DNA from: Arsenophonus sp045399315
Lineage (GTDB): Bacteria; Pseudomonadota; Gammaproteobacteria; Enterobacterales; Enterobacteriaceae
Length of the DNA stretch: 64,000 nucleotides
NCBI GenBank assembly: GCA_045399315.1
Contig: DAYVGO010000020.1
Location: 5,890-69,889, forward strand
Direction: 5' to 3'
Below, piece by piece: positions 49,016 to 59,292 of the stretch. Position numbers and translations under genes: made by a program. Numbering within the stretch: the first letter of the stretch is position 1; each line of letters opens with the position of its first letter. The notes under the pieces are model-generated. The model saw only the letters and a program-made list of their open reading frames with translations, did no database searches and was not told the origin of the DNA.

Positions 49016-50239
49016 TTAAAACAGCGCCTTGCCATATGTCATGGGGGATAAACCAAAATAACGAGCCACAGTTTGACCAATATCTGCAAAAGTCCGTCGG
49101 TGACCTAATGCACCAGGTTTTACTATCGGCCCATAAACTAAAATAGGAACATTTTCCCGTGTATGATCAGTTCCTGGCCAAGTCGGGTCACAACCGTGAT
49201 CAGCAGTAATAATCAAAACATCACCATTTTCAATTAATACCAACATTTCTGGCAAACGGCGATCAAATAACTCTAATCCGGCTGCATAACCAGCAACATC
49301 TCGACGATGTCCATAGGAAGAATCAAAATCAACAAAATTAGTAAATACTATGGTATTATCAGCCGCGTTTTTGATCTCTTTAAGACTGGCATCAAATAGT
49401 GCTTCAATTCCGGTTGCTTTTACTTGTTTAGTAATGCCAACATTGGCATAAATATCTGCGATCTTGCCAATGGACACCACTTCACCGGCTTTTTCTTCAA
49501 CCAATTTTTTAAGCATGGTTGGGGCAGGTGGTTCTACTGAATAATCCCGACGATTACCTGTGCGCTGAAAACAGCCGGCCTTGCTGCCAATAAAAGGACG
49601 TGCAATAACACGACCGATATTATAAGCACCATCATCTAGCGCTTTTCTCGTTATCTGACAAAGCTTATAAAGATTTTCAAGACTAAAAGTCTCTTCGTGG
49701 CAGGCTATTTGAAAAACCGAATCGGCAGAAGTATAAAAAATAGGTTTCCCTGTTTTCATATGCTCTTCGCCTAATTGATTCAGGATCACCGTACCAGATG
49801 AATGGCAATTACCAAGATAGCCGGGCAAATTAGCCTCTGCTACTAACTTATCCAATAATGGTTGGGGAAAGCTGTTTTTTTCTTCGGTAAAATATCCCCA
49901 TTCAAACAAAACCGGAACTCCAGCAATTTCCCAATGGCCTGATGGTGTATCTTTACCAGAAGATAACTCACTAGCATAACCATATGCACCAATAATCTCG
50001 GCATTTTCATCCAACCCTATAGGAAATGTTCCTGATGATGCTTCTGCCGCTTTTCCTAAGCCTAAACGTGATAAATTTGGCAAATAGAGTTTACCTTTGC
50101 GTCCCTTATTAGCCTCCCCAAGCGCACATGCTTTAGCGATATGCCCTAAAGTGTTTGCGCCCGCATCGCCAAATCTTTCAGCATCAGGCGTTGCACCGAT
50201 ACCAAAAGAATCAAGAACTATAATGAATATACGTTTCAT
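49016..50239 (-). CDS. deoB: DeoB, phosphopentomutase
   Basis: DeoB interconverts (deoxy)ribose-1- and 5-phosphates, linking nucleoside breakdown to the pentose pathway and DeoC. The 407 residues equal the E. coli length. Metal-binding and catalytic segments are RIFIIVLDSFGIGATPDAER near the start, YASELSSGKDTPSGHWEIAG, FVDFDSSYGHRRDVAGYAAG and VLIITADHGCDPTWPGTDHT. The frame is intact. The usual preceding gene deoA is missing; deoC lies 219 bases upstream. Confidence 0.97.
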   Translation of the reverse strand: MKRIFIIVLDSFGIGATPDAERFGDAGANTLGHIAKACALGEANKGRKGKLYLPNLSRLGLGKAAEASSGTFPIGLDENAEIIGAYGYASELSSGKDTPSGHWEIAGVPVLFEWGYFTEEKNSFPQPLLDKLVAEANLPGYLGNCHSSGTVILNQLGEEHMKTGKPIFYTSADSVFQIACHEETFSLENLYKLCQITRKALDDGAYNIGRVIARPFIGSKAGCFQRTGNRRDYSVEPPAPTMLKKLVEEKAGEVVSIGKIADIYANVGITKQVKATGIEALFDASLKEIKNAADNTIVFTNFVDFDSSYGHRRDVAGYAAGLELFDRRLPEMLVLIENGDVLIITADHGCDPTWPGTDHTRENVPILVYGPIVKPGALGHRRTFADIGQTVARYFGLSPMTYGKALF

Positions 50240-50458
50240 AACCTACCTTTGGTTAGTTCAAATTCAATTAATCCATTATTAAGCAAAAAATAACTCATTG
50301 CATAACCAAAGTTTAGAATAGCTATTTGCTATCGCAACTAAAATCAAAAAATAATAGATGTCATTAATTAAAAAATTTGCTGTTATTAAAATAAATATTT
50401 TCATTTTTTTGCCAACCAATAATTACTGAAAAGTTGCATAAAAAAAGATAAATAAAAG

Positions 50459-51235
50459 CTAATAGTCGTCAGCGAAATTATCCATTGGGCATCCCAAAGT
50501 AATTAATACACTAGTTAATAAGCTAGATGTGCCAAAACGAAAATGATATTTATCTACCCATTCCTTTCCCATAATACCATCGGCTAAAGCCAGATATTGA
50601 GCAGCTTCTTCTACAGTACTAACGCCACCAGCTACCTTACAACCAACCTTGCTAGCAACGCCCATCTCTTGAATAACCTTAAGCAAAATTTCAACATTCT
50701 CAATGGTGGCATTTATCGCTACCTTACCCGTTGAGGTCTTAATAAAATCAGCGCCGGCCTCAATAGCAATTTCGGCTGCTTGGCGAATAAGAGCAGCCTG
50801 CTTTAATTCACCGGCTTCAATAATGACTTTTAGTAAAACCCTACTAGTAACACAAATTTCTTTACACACCTTAACCAAATCAAAACCAATTTGCTTATTA
50901 CCTGCTAACAATGCCCGATAGGGAAAAACAACATCAATTTCATCAGCTCCATAAGCAATAGCATCTTGTGTTTCAGCTAATGCAACAGCAACATCATGCC
51001 CACCAAAAGGGAAATTAGTTACAGTTGCAATGTGAATATACGGGGTATTTTGTTCAGCTAAAACATTACGTGCCAATGGAATAAAACGAGGATAAATACA
51101 TATCGCAGCAGTATTGCCCTGTGGTGTTTTTGCTTGATGACATAATATCTTCACTTTTTCATCAGTAGCACCATCATTTAGCATGGTCAGATCCATTAAA
51201 TTTAATGCGCGTTGAGCAGCTAATTTCAATTCCAT
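50459..51235 (-). CDS. deoC: DeoC, deoxyribose-phosphate aldolase
   Basis: DeoC splits 2-deoxyribose-5-phosphate to acetaldehyde and glyceraldehyde-3-phosphate. The 258 residues (E. coli 259) show LMDLTMLNDGATDEKVKILC, TVTNFPFGGHDVAVALAE, GADEIDVVFPYRALLAGN, LLKVIIEAGELK and the Schiff-base Lys in GADFIKTSTGKVAINATIEN. It is first of the surviving deo genes and follows a dead nucleoside permease that may once have shared its transcript. Confidence 0.97.
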   Translation of the reverse strand: MELKLAAQRALNLMDLTMLNDGATDEKVKILCHQAKTPQGNTAAICIYPRFIPLARNVLAEQNTPYIHIATVTNFPFGGHDVAVALAETQDAIAYGADEIDVVFPYRALLAGNKQIGFDLVKVCKEICVTSRVLLKVIIEAGELKQAALIRQAAEIAIEAGADFIKTSTGKVAINATIENVEILLKVIQEMGVASKVGCKVAGGVSTVEEAAQYLALADGIMGKEWVDKYHFRFGTSSLLTSVLITLGCPMDNFADDY

Positions 51236-51312
51236 TATAACGACTCTCTACAGCTAATGACCTACTTGTTTCAACTATGAAACAATCCATTTAATACACA
51301 AAATTTATTAGC

Positions 51313-52507
51313 TTACGATAAAAAGAAGCAGGCAATAGTAGCACTCATCAAATTAGATAACGAACCGGCTAATACCACTTTCAAACCTCGTCGAGTAACA
51401 TCTTTACGACGGTTTGGTACAATTCCACCTAAACCACCAAGTAATATGGCAACTGAAGCCAAATTAGCAAAACCACATAATGCAAAAGAGATTATAGCTT
51501 TGGTATATTCAGAAAGCACTTGCTTACCCGCAGCAATAATCTCGCTATTAGGTTTTAAGTATTCGCCAAAATTCATATAAGCAACAAATTCATTGACCAC
51601 CAACTTTTGCCCGATAAACGAGCCAGCGATCGTCGCTTCATGCCAATCAGATAGGCAATCGATGCGAAGATCCAACCCAAGATAAATTCTAATGATAAAC
51701 CTGGAACATGGATCCAGCCACCAATCACACCCAAGATACAGTTAAGTAAAGCAATCAATGCCACAAATGCCAGCAACATCACACCAACATTCACAGCAAG
51801 TTGCATGCCGGAAGAAGCGGCAGCGGCATCAATAATGTTAACCGGTCTTTCTTCACCACTAGCTACACTAACCATATTCACTGCATCATGGGTTTTCTCT
51901 GCTTCCGGTACCATTAATTTGGCAAACAATAATCCCCCTGGAGCAGCCATAAAAGATGCCGCAATTAGATACTCCATTGGCACCCCCATTTAGGCATAAC
52001 CCGCCAAGACAGAGCCAGCAGCGGAAACTAAGCCACCATACATAACAGCAAATAGATCAAAATTAGTCATTGTAGCAATATAAGGTCTGACAACCAAGGG
52101 CACTTCGAGATGACCGACAAAAATATTGTCAGTGGCCGATAATGACTCAGTACGTGAAGTGTCCAATATCCATTGCAAAAATCCACCTAAGGTTTTGATA
52201 AAAAACTGCATAATACCAAGATAATAAAGCACGGCGATTAATGATGAAAAGAAAACAATAATCGATAAAACACGTAAGACAAAAATAAAACCACTACCGC
52301 CAAATAGTTCAAACATTTTATTGGAGACCAATCCACCAAAAATAAAATCCATACCAATTTGGCCATAACCAATTACATTAGAGACTGCGTCAGATACGGT
52401 TTCTAAAGAGTGAAGAGTGCGGAATTTAATTGCTTGACGATTACTGGAAAAATGATAGCGATAAAACCCAATACTACCATCCCTAGCAGGCTCATCATGA
52501 GTTGCAT
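51313..52507 (-). pseudogene. NupC/NupX-type nucleoside permease (CNT family), broken
   Basis: Concentrative nucleoside transporters import nucleosides with protons or sodium. From ATG 52507 the frame gives MSLLGMVVLGFIAIIFPVIV and then breaks, with an apparent loss of about 30 residues near 52400. One frame follows (YGQIGMDFIFGG, GFIFVLRVLSIIVFFSSLIA, FVGHLEVPLVVRPYI) to a TAG at about 51990. Immediately after, in the same frame, comes MGVPMEYLIAASFMAAPGGL. A shift near 51660 leads to IGQKLVVNEFVAYMNFGEYL and ISFALCGFANLASVAILLGG. Sequence is closer to E. coli NupX than NupC by recollection. There are at least two frameshifts, one nonsense codon and one deletion. Confidence 0.85.
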
Positions 52508-52749
52508 GAATAATATCCCTGTGTATTTTATATCAAACGAAAAGTTTCTATTGTTTAAAAAAATAAACTGCCAGTTTAATGCACCGACATTATAACGATT
52601 TCGCATTAATAACTTGCAGTCCATATCACAAATAATAATAACGAAAAAAATAAATTTTGCCATACATATCACTTACGCTAACCTATATTGCCGGCAAAAA
52701 TTAGCTAAATAAGCGCCTTAAACACCATTAAATAAACATATAAGTAAGA

Positions 52750-53434
52750 TTATTGATCAATATTTGCCAGCTCTTTTTTTATATTAAATAGTCGCAAGCT
52801 ATTGTTATAAAGTTGTGCTTCAATTTCCTCTGCTGGCTCTGGCCGAATATTACATAATGCTTCAAAGATCAAGCGTATCCTTTCGGGACGATTAACCTGC
52901 CCCTGAAATCCGGCTAAGGGCATATCAGGTGCATCGGTTTTAAGTACTAATAACGTCAATTGCAATTGCGCAATTACTGCTCTGGTTTTCTTAGCCCGTG
53001 CATAGGTGATCACACCACCTACACCAATAAAATAGCCTAAACGGATAAAAACATTCGCCTGCAACAAACTGCCAGCAAACCCATGTATCACATCTTTACT
53101 CGGCACCTCAAATCGTCTTAATAAAGCAGCTAATTGATCATGACTCTTACGCGAATGAAGAATAATTGATAAATCATATTGTTTAGCCAGCTTTAATTGC
53201 TAGATCAGCAGTGCTTGTTGTTGCTCAACTACTGCATTAACAACAAAATAGTCCAGGCCTATTTCACCAACAGCAACACATTTATTGCTGTTGTAATGCA
53301 ATAATGCCTCTAATTTAGCAAAATGATCGGGTGAATAATATCGGTGACACCAACTTGAACTGCCTGTGAAAAGCTATCTTCATATCATCAATAAATGGGG
53401 AAAAATCAAAATGACAATGGGTATCAACAAACAT
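52750..53434 (-). pseudogene. yjjV: yjjV, TatD-family metal-dependent hydrolase, broken
   Basis: TatD-family proteins are metal-dependent DNases or hydrolases. From ATG 53434 comes FVDTHCHFDFSPF with the metal-binding HxH, and the frame is lost within 30 codons. The C-terminal half is one open frame (VIHGFAGSLLQANVFIRLGY, GVGGVITYARAKKTRAVIAQ, LLVLKTDAPDMPLAGFQGQV) retaining the Asp of the TDAPD motif. The middle carries stops and shifts (53120-53400), with a recognisable ILHSRKSHDQ block near 53140. The start overlaps the end of the yjjU remnant, as in a tight gene pair. Confidence 0.88.
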
Positions 53435-54481
53435 CAATAACTAATCCTTCATCACCTGATTTTGGCTCGTTTTCTTGTTGATTGGATAGCATATCAGCAG
53501 ACAAAGATGCCGAATTAACAGCTAGATTATTACTAATAGAAAGCGGATGAGAGGCTAACTCATTAGCAGAAAAATAGTGCCCCAAGTTAGCTAAAAAATA
53601 GCGACCACAGCGACGTCCAATATGATAATCACGCTCCAATGTTGAAATGTGGCTACCTAATGCACAACTCATTAAAGGTTGCAGTGATAAATTTTAAAAA
53701 TTTGAATACCCGGCGGTGGCGTAGCAATAAATTTTTGGGTCTGTTGGTAGCTTTTAATATGCACTTTGATCATATTCGCCATACGCCTTATATTACGGTG
53801 TTCTAGCCAACGAGTTATCTTCTTTAACCATTCGGATGGGTAATAAATTCCAGCAAACACTGTTCTAATTACCACGGTTGTTTTTGCACCACGATGATAA
53901 GCTTCCTCAACTAGTATTGAAGCGGTTATACCACCATGATAAAGCTTACTATTATATCTTGCCCCCCTGGCGATAAAATCCCGGGATAGCACTTGATGCC
54001 CGAATAATATCTAACCAGTCTCCTGTGTTGACTACAATAAACAGGACTAAAATCATTATAGCAACATGCACTAATTAAAAATTGGCGTCCGCCATCTAAG
54101 CAAGCTAATCCAGTAGAAAAATCAAGTGGTAAATCACGAGAGGTGACATCAATTAACCATTCTAAATCAATCACATGACTACCACGAATAAAACGTAATG
54201 GATTAAAAAACTGAGACTTAGTGGTATATTTAGTGATCACTTGATAGGCATAACCGCGCTGCTGACAAAGACAGGCCAACAAATTTTGTGTACCAGCGGA
54301 GGTTCCTATCATTATATCAAAGGGATTGAATGCAACTCGGAGAAATTCATCCAATACACCTAAAAATACCATGCTGGCCACCACCCTCACAAACTAATGC
54401 TATTTTGCCGGTATTAGCTACATTATCATAGAAGGTTAACGGCTCAATATTACCCAGTGTAACTGATATATGTTTTCCCAT
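53424..54481 (-). pseudogene. yjjU: yjjU, patatin-like phospholipase family, broken
   Basis: YjjU belongs to the patatin-like serine hydrolases. From ATG 54481 comes GKHISVTLGNIEPLTF, then the oxyanion loop as IALVCEGGGQHGIF. The next frame holds the nucleophile elbow DIMIGTSAGTQNLLA (GxSxG-type as GTSAG), TTKSQFFNPLRFIRG and a shift near 53950. AYHRGAKTTVVIRTV and WLEHRNIRRMANMI follow. A final shift near 53670 gives GSHISTLERDYHIGRRCGRY and the C-terminus. The catalytic DGG block is also split between frames. The E. coli protein is 357 residues, so the full length is present with at least three frameshifts. Confidence 0.9.
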
Positions 54482-54678
54482 GTTGCTTATTTCCCCTTGA
54501 AACTGATAGTAGACCCTTTAAATACAATCTGCTATTTAAAATCCATTATTGCTGTTTAATACTGAGATTTTTAACAACTTATAACAGTGGGGAAATCAAT
54601 CAATACAATAATTAAAAACAGTCACATACCCCCCACTAATAACAAGTGAGGGTAATTTAACAAAAAATCAATGTGCAA

Positions 54679-56268
54679 TTAATGCTCACGCGTTTTACAG
54701 AACCGAATTTCAGGATAACGCTCTTTGGTTAGATTAAGATTTACCATCGTTGGCGCAATATAGCTAAGATTGCTACTGCCATCTAAAGCCAGATTCTGTT
54801 CATTTTTACGTTTGAACTCTTCTAACTTTCTTATGTCATCACATTCGATCCAGCGTGCTGTTGACACATTTACCGGCTCATAAATAGCTTCAACATTGTA
54901 TTCACTCTTCAAACGTGCTACCACCACATCAAACTGAAGAATACCAACAGCACCAACAATAAGATCATTATTTGCTAAAGGATGAAAGACCTGAACAGCA
55001 CCTTCTTCTGATAATTGAACCAATCCTTTAAGTAACTGCTTCTGTTTTAAAGGATCACGTAAACGAATACGTTTAAAAAGCTCAGGCGCAAAATTAGGAA
55101 TTCCAATAAACTTTAGCACTTCACCCTGGGTAAAGGTATCACCAATCTGAATAGTGCCATGATTATGTAATCCAATAATATCACCGGGAAACGCTTCTTC
55201 AACATGTGATCGATCACCAGCCATAAAAGTGAGCGCATCTGAGATAACCACATCTTTTTTATTTCGCACCTGATAAAGTTTCATACCCTTTTGATAACTA
55301 CCAGAGACAATACGTAAAAAAGCTACCCGATCGCGATGTTTAGGATCCATATTAGCTTGTATTTTGAATACAAAACCAGAGAACTTTTCTTCTTGGGCTT
55401 TTACAATACGGCTGTCAGCCTGCCGCAGCATCGGTGTTGGAGCCCAATCGATCAAACCATCTAGCATATGATCAACACCAAAATTACCCAAAGCGGTACC
55501 AAAAAAGACCGGTGTTAACTTGCCTTGCAAAAAAGCATCTAAATTGAATTCGTGAGAAACCCCTTTTACTAACTCAAGCTCTTCTCGTAACTGAGCAGCA
55601 AAATCATCACCGATCACTTTATCCAAATCAGTATTATTTAATCCTTTAATAATACGTACTTCTTGAATAGCACGCCCTTGGCCGCTCTGGTACAAAATGG
55701 TTTCATCACGATAAAGGTGATAAACCCCTTTAAATAATTTACCACAACCAATTGGCCAAGTAATAGAGCTACAAGCAATACTCAATTCACTTTCAACCTC
55801 ATCCATTAATTCCATTGGATCACGAATATCACGATCTAATTTATTCATAAAGGTTAAAATAGGTGTATCACGCAGCCGAGTCACTTCCATCAATTTACGT
55901 GTGCGATCTTCAACACCTTTCGCCGCATCAATTACCATCAAACAACAATCGACCGCCGTTAAAGTACGATAGGTATCTTCCGAAAAATCCTTATGCCCTG
56001 GCGTATCGAGCAAATTAATCAAGCAATTTTTATAAGGAAATTGCATTACTGAAGTAGTAATCGAGATGCCACGCTGTTTTTCCATTTCCATCCAGTCGGA
56101 CTTAGCATGTTGATTCGAACCTCGGCCTTTTACTGTCCCAGCCTTTTGAATAGCCTGGCCAAATAACAGCACTTTTTCTGTGATCGTTGTTTTCCCTGCA
56201 TCAGGGTGAGAAATGATAGCAAAAGTTCTTCGCCGCTGTATTTTTTGACAAAAACTATTCTCATTCAT
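54679..56268 (-). CDS. prfC: PrfC, peptide chain release factor 3
   Basis: RF3 is the GTPase that removes RF1 and RF2 from the ribosome after peptide release. The 529 residues equal the E. coli length. G-motifs are present: G1 ISHPDAGKTTITEKVLLFG, G2/switch in GISITTSVMQFPY, G3 LLDTPGHKDFSEDTYRTLTA and G4 TFMNKLDRDIRDPMELMDE. Domain II and III sequence follows to RYPEIRFCKTREH. The frame is intact. Confidence 0.98.
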   Translation of the reverse strand: MNENSFCQKIQRRRTFAIISHPDAGKTTITEKVLLFGQAIQKAGTVKGRGSNQHAKSDWMEMEKQRGISITTSVMQFPYKNCLINLLDTPGHKDFSEDTYRTLTAVDCCLMVIDAAKGVEDRTRKLMEVTRLRDTPILTFMNKLDRDIRDPMELMDEVESELSIACSSITWPIGCGKLFKGVYHLYRDETILYQSGQGRAIQEVRIIKGLNNTDLDKVIGDDFAAQLREELELVKGVSHEFNLDAFLQGKLTPVFFGTALGNFGVDHMLDGLIDWAPTPMLRQADSRIVKAQEEKFSGFVFKIQANMDPKHRDRVAFLRIVSGSYQKGMKLYQVRNKKDVVISDALTFMAGDRSHVEEAFPGDIIGLHNHGTIQIGDTFTQGEVLKFIGIPNFAPELFKRIRLRDPLKQKQLLKGLVQLSEEGAVQVFHPLANNDLIVGAVGILQFDVVVARLKSEYNVEAIYEPVNVSTARWIECDDIRKLEEFKRKNEQNLALDGSSNLSYIAPTMVNLNLTKERYPEIRFCKTREH

Positions 56269-56673
56269 TATAACTATCCAACATACACAACCTGATGTAT
56301 AAAAAATTGGTAAAAATTCTACACTGACAAAGTCATTTTGAAAACAATTACCAACTAACTAAAAAAACATTTTTATGTAGTCTACAAAATTAAATACAAA
56401 AAGATCAAAAAATTGTTTTTAGCTAAATATGAATTATTTAATTAAAGTAGCAAACCTATTACTATAATATTTATTACATGATAGTGTTCTTTACTATTTT
56501 TTTATTCTATAAAATATTATAAGCCTTTTTCCGCTAATATCAGTGCATGATTGACATAAATATTAACTACATCATATTAGTTTGAAAAATCTACCTATCA
56601 GTAAAAGCAGAAAATAATATAAAAATGCCATCAAAAAAGGTGACATTGTTGAGATCTTTTGAATAAAAATTAT
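56269..56673. other. AT-rich spacer upstream of prfC
   Basis: A 405-base low-complexity spacer in the place where E. coli has yjjG on the other side of prfC. No remnant of yjjG or osmY is recognisable. Confidence 0.5.
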
Positions 56674-57908
56674 TTAATTTAACAACAAATAAGATAAATC
56701 ATCACCATAATTAAGTTTATTAATTAGCTCATCAAGCTGCTGGCGTACATTAAAGGAATGCTGGGTAATGGTCGAATAATGACAAAACATTAACTGAATA
56801 CTTTCCTTTGATACCTCTATATCATACGCTGATTGGACAGATAATAACGTTTTAATATAAAAATAATCAGCAAAATAATAATAAAGTAATCATAAACTCT
56901 GCTTCAAATCATATAACCCAAACTTTTCGTCGTATATTTGATAAAGAAAATAGTTTTTTAGTACATATGGTTCAGATAACCAACTGGTTGATAAAATGTT
57001 TTGCCATTCATCATCCAATTTTTGCCAATTAGTGGCCATATCTTCATTAAGTGATGCTGATTATAAATCAAAAAAATGCATAGTATTGGTGAAAGCCGGC
57101 AACAAATAGTGTTGAGAGCGAACCATTGTGGTAAAAAAACATAACATAATTAGCAACAAGGAAAATTTTAATGATGCCTGGTGAAAGATGTTAGCTGTTT
57201 TCTTTATAAATATATTTTTCCATTAGTTAATTTTTCTACTAATGACATAAGTATACATTCAACTTGGCTATAATTGTCCTCGACCTGGTAATCAATTGAT
57301 TGTAAAAACACAAAAAACTGGGCTAGCGCATAGAGATTATTTTTAATAACAGGACTCTCCGCCATAATTAAATGGCTACAAAATAACTGTATGACCTGAT
57401 GCGTTGCATGGCCAATTTGTGCTGATCAATTATACGTTTTTCAGTAACTTTTGCATTTTCAACTAGGGTATTTTCTTCATATTTCATCGAATCTGGCTGA
57501 AATAACACTAAACGAACCACTTCAGGACAAGAAAAACTTAACGAATGTTGAGTATAACCATTCAGTTGCGTTTTTGATCGTGGATGAGTCTGGCAAGTAT
57601 GACTTTAATGCCTTGGGGTCTAATGTTTTATAAATGCCACACAACTTATCACTGCCAAAAAACGGACAATTTCCTGCTTCATTCATTGCGATATAAGAAT
57701 AATTGTTAGTACTACTACCATTAGGATATTTAATAAGATGTTTATTGCTGATCTGTTTGATTGCAATTTGATGCGCTGTTTTATATTTTTTATGGGTCTT
57801 TTTATCGATATTAATCGTCCAGCCACGGCAACAATGTGATAAACACTGATCTACAATGCATTTAAATTTCTTATAAAAAAGCGAGATAATTTCTCTATGT
57901 TGTTTCAT
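56674..57908 (-). pseudogene. fliB: fliB-like flagellin lysine N-methylase, broken
   Basis: FliB methylates lysines of flagellin and has a cysteine-rich, probably metal-binding N-terminal part. The first frame (ATG 57908) reads CIVDQCLSHCCRGWTINIDK, KTHKKYKTAHQIAIKQ and GNCPFFGSDKLCGIYKTLDP, with the typical Cys pattern. After a shift near 57615 the next frame gives LSHTCQTHPRSKTQL and SLSFSCPEVVRLVLF to a stop near 57410. Later pieces (WQKLDDEWQNIL, KNYFLYQIYDEKFGLYDLKQ, QQLDELINKLNYGDDLSYLL) complete a chain ending at 56674. Identity is from family memory and moderate. No flagellar gene lies in the window, and E. coli K-12 has no gene here. Confidence 0.7.
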
Positions 57909-58025
57909 TGCAAATAGACTCTATTAAGATAATTTTGCCACACAAATTACTAGTTAATAACATCTATCAATGGTGCTATTATCGAATATAAACCATTTTT
58001 TTATCTTAATTAAGCTGTTTTATAT

Positions 58026-58490
58026 TTATAAAGTAGACATACTGTCCGGTATAATAGTCAGTGCCATAACCACCGCATCTTCCCGTTTTTTTGCCGCCGG
58101 ATAATAATTTTTTCTTATTGTGACAATATGAAAACCAAGTTTTTCATATAGGTGAATTGCAGCATGATTTGATTGCCTGACTTCCAACCATAAAATTTGA
58201 ATGCCCTTATTTGACAAATGATCAATCAAATAACGAAGTAAACACTCTCCATAACCTTGACCTTGATAATCAGGATAAATAGCAATATTAAATAGTGTTG
58301 CCTCATCAAGCAGAAATTGTGTGATAACAAAGCCAATTAATCGATTTTGCAAACTGACCTTTAAATTAATATATTGCTTTCCTTGATTACTGTAAAAAAT
58401 TTTCTCACTCCAAGGAAAAGCATGACTTATCTTTTCAATAGCAAATGCAGATGCCAAATCAGTTTGATCTAAATTCGAAATTATTTTCAT
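58026..58490 (-). CDS. rimI: RimI, ribosomal protein S18 N-acetyltransferase
   Basis: RimI acetylates the N-terminus of ribosomal protein S18. The 154 residues (E. coli 148) form one GNAT domain: SHAFPWSEKIFYSNQGKQYI, LLDEATLFNIAIYPDYQGQG, the acetyl-CoA loop QGQGYGECLLRYLID, WLEVRQSNHAAIHLYEKLGF and NYYPAAKKREDAVVMAL. The start overlaps the end of holD by 32 bases, indicating coupling, as in E. coli. Confidence 0.95.
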   Translation of the reverse strand: MKIISNLDQTDLASAFAIEKISHAFPWSEKIFYSNQGKQYINLKVSLQNRLIGFVITQFLLDEATLFNIAIYPDYQGQGYGECLLRYLIDHLSNKGIQILWLEVRQSNHAAIHLYEKLGFHIVTIRKNYYPAAKKREDAVVMALTIIPDSMSTL

Positions 58491-58872
58491 ACTGGCATAT
58501 TTGCGCCCATAAAGCGCTTTTAGACTGAGGATTACAATAAATTTCTGCCAATGGCAAAGTATGGATTAGCCACTTCTTTGAAGTGATTGGTAACTGTTTG
58601 CCTAAGATCCAACAAGGCCAATTAACTTCTTCAGGTAACAGCGGTATCTCTTTAGTTAATAGACAAACTACCTGACGACTATCTATCATCATTGCCCGTA
58701 AAATATCTTTGACAAAAATATTACTTAAATCAATGCGCTCATCAGAGATGATAACTAATTGGGTAGAATCAGGAATAGACACTGCATGTTCACCACGCAA
58801 TACCGTCGGATTGCGTAATGTCCATTGCATAATTCCCATGCGCTTTAGTAACTGATCTCTAACCGTCATCAA
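58459..58872 (-). CDS. holD: HolD, DNA polymerase III psi subunit
   Basis: Psi links chi (HolC) to the clamp loader and SSB. The 137 residues (E. coli 137) start MMTVRDQLLKRMGIMQWTLR and end ALWAQICQYENNFEFRSN, matching family ends. The middle is less conserved but collinear (FVKDILRAMMIDSRQVVCLL, LPEEVNWPCWILGKQ). The second Met (58869) may be the true start. It overlaps rimI and is divergent from rsmC, as in E. coli. Confidence 0.92.
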   Translation of the reverse strand: MMTVRDQLLKRMGIMQWTLRNPTVLRGEHAVSIPDSTQLVIISDERIDLSNIFVKDILRAMMIDSRQVVCLLTKEIPLLPEEVNWPCWILGKQLPITSKKWLIHTLPLAEIYCNPQSKSALWAQICQYENNFEFRSN

Positions 58873-59292
58873 ACTAGCTCACAACGATACATACCAAATC
58901 TACCTTATCAAACAGAGCTACATAAATCAAAATAAAGCATGCCGGCAAAAACCTTATCAATAAATTGCAAAACTTAGCAATAAAAGCGTGATCAGGATTT
59001 CTCACAATAAGAAATTTATTTTACTAAATCTATACTACAAATCGAATATAAATTTTACGCCCAAATTATTAAGTGACAAATCACCTAAATGATCGCCAAA
59101 TATTTGCTGAAAAGGAACCATTGGATTGAAATCTAATAATAGTGATACAATCGTGATAATAAATTTGTATCTCACTAACTTATCAAAATTTACCGCTCTT
59201 ACGAGAGATGTTTTTACTTGCGCCACGTGGCGAATTTTTTTCCTTTTATAGGCTATATAAAAAATCATAAAGTAACATAGGAGTCCAAATTT
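58873..59292. other. holD-rsmC divergent spacer
   Basis: A 420-base AT-rich region with promoters presumed for holD-rimI and rsmC. A 77-codon minus-strand frame here has no recognisable features and is not called. Confidence 0.55.

Noticed and set aside
54610..54660. Hairpin downstream of prfC (CCCTCACT ... AGTGGGGGG)
   Set aside because: Mismatched arms and no T-run, so it is not called as a terminator.
59035..59268. 77-codon minus-strand frame in the holD-rsmC spacer
   Set aside because: No family motif, no good ribosome site, and composition like the surrounding AT-rich spacer.
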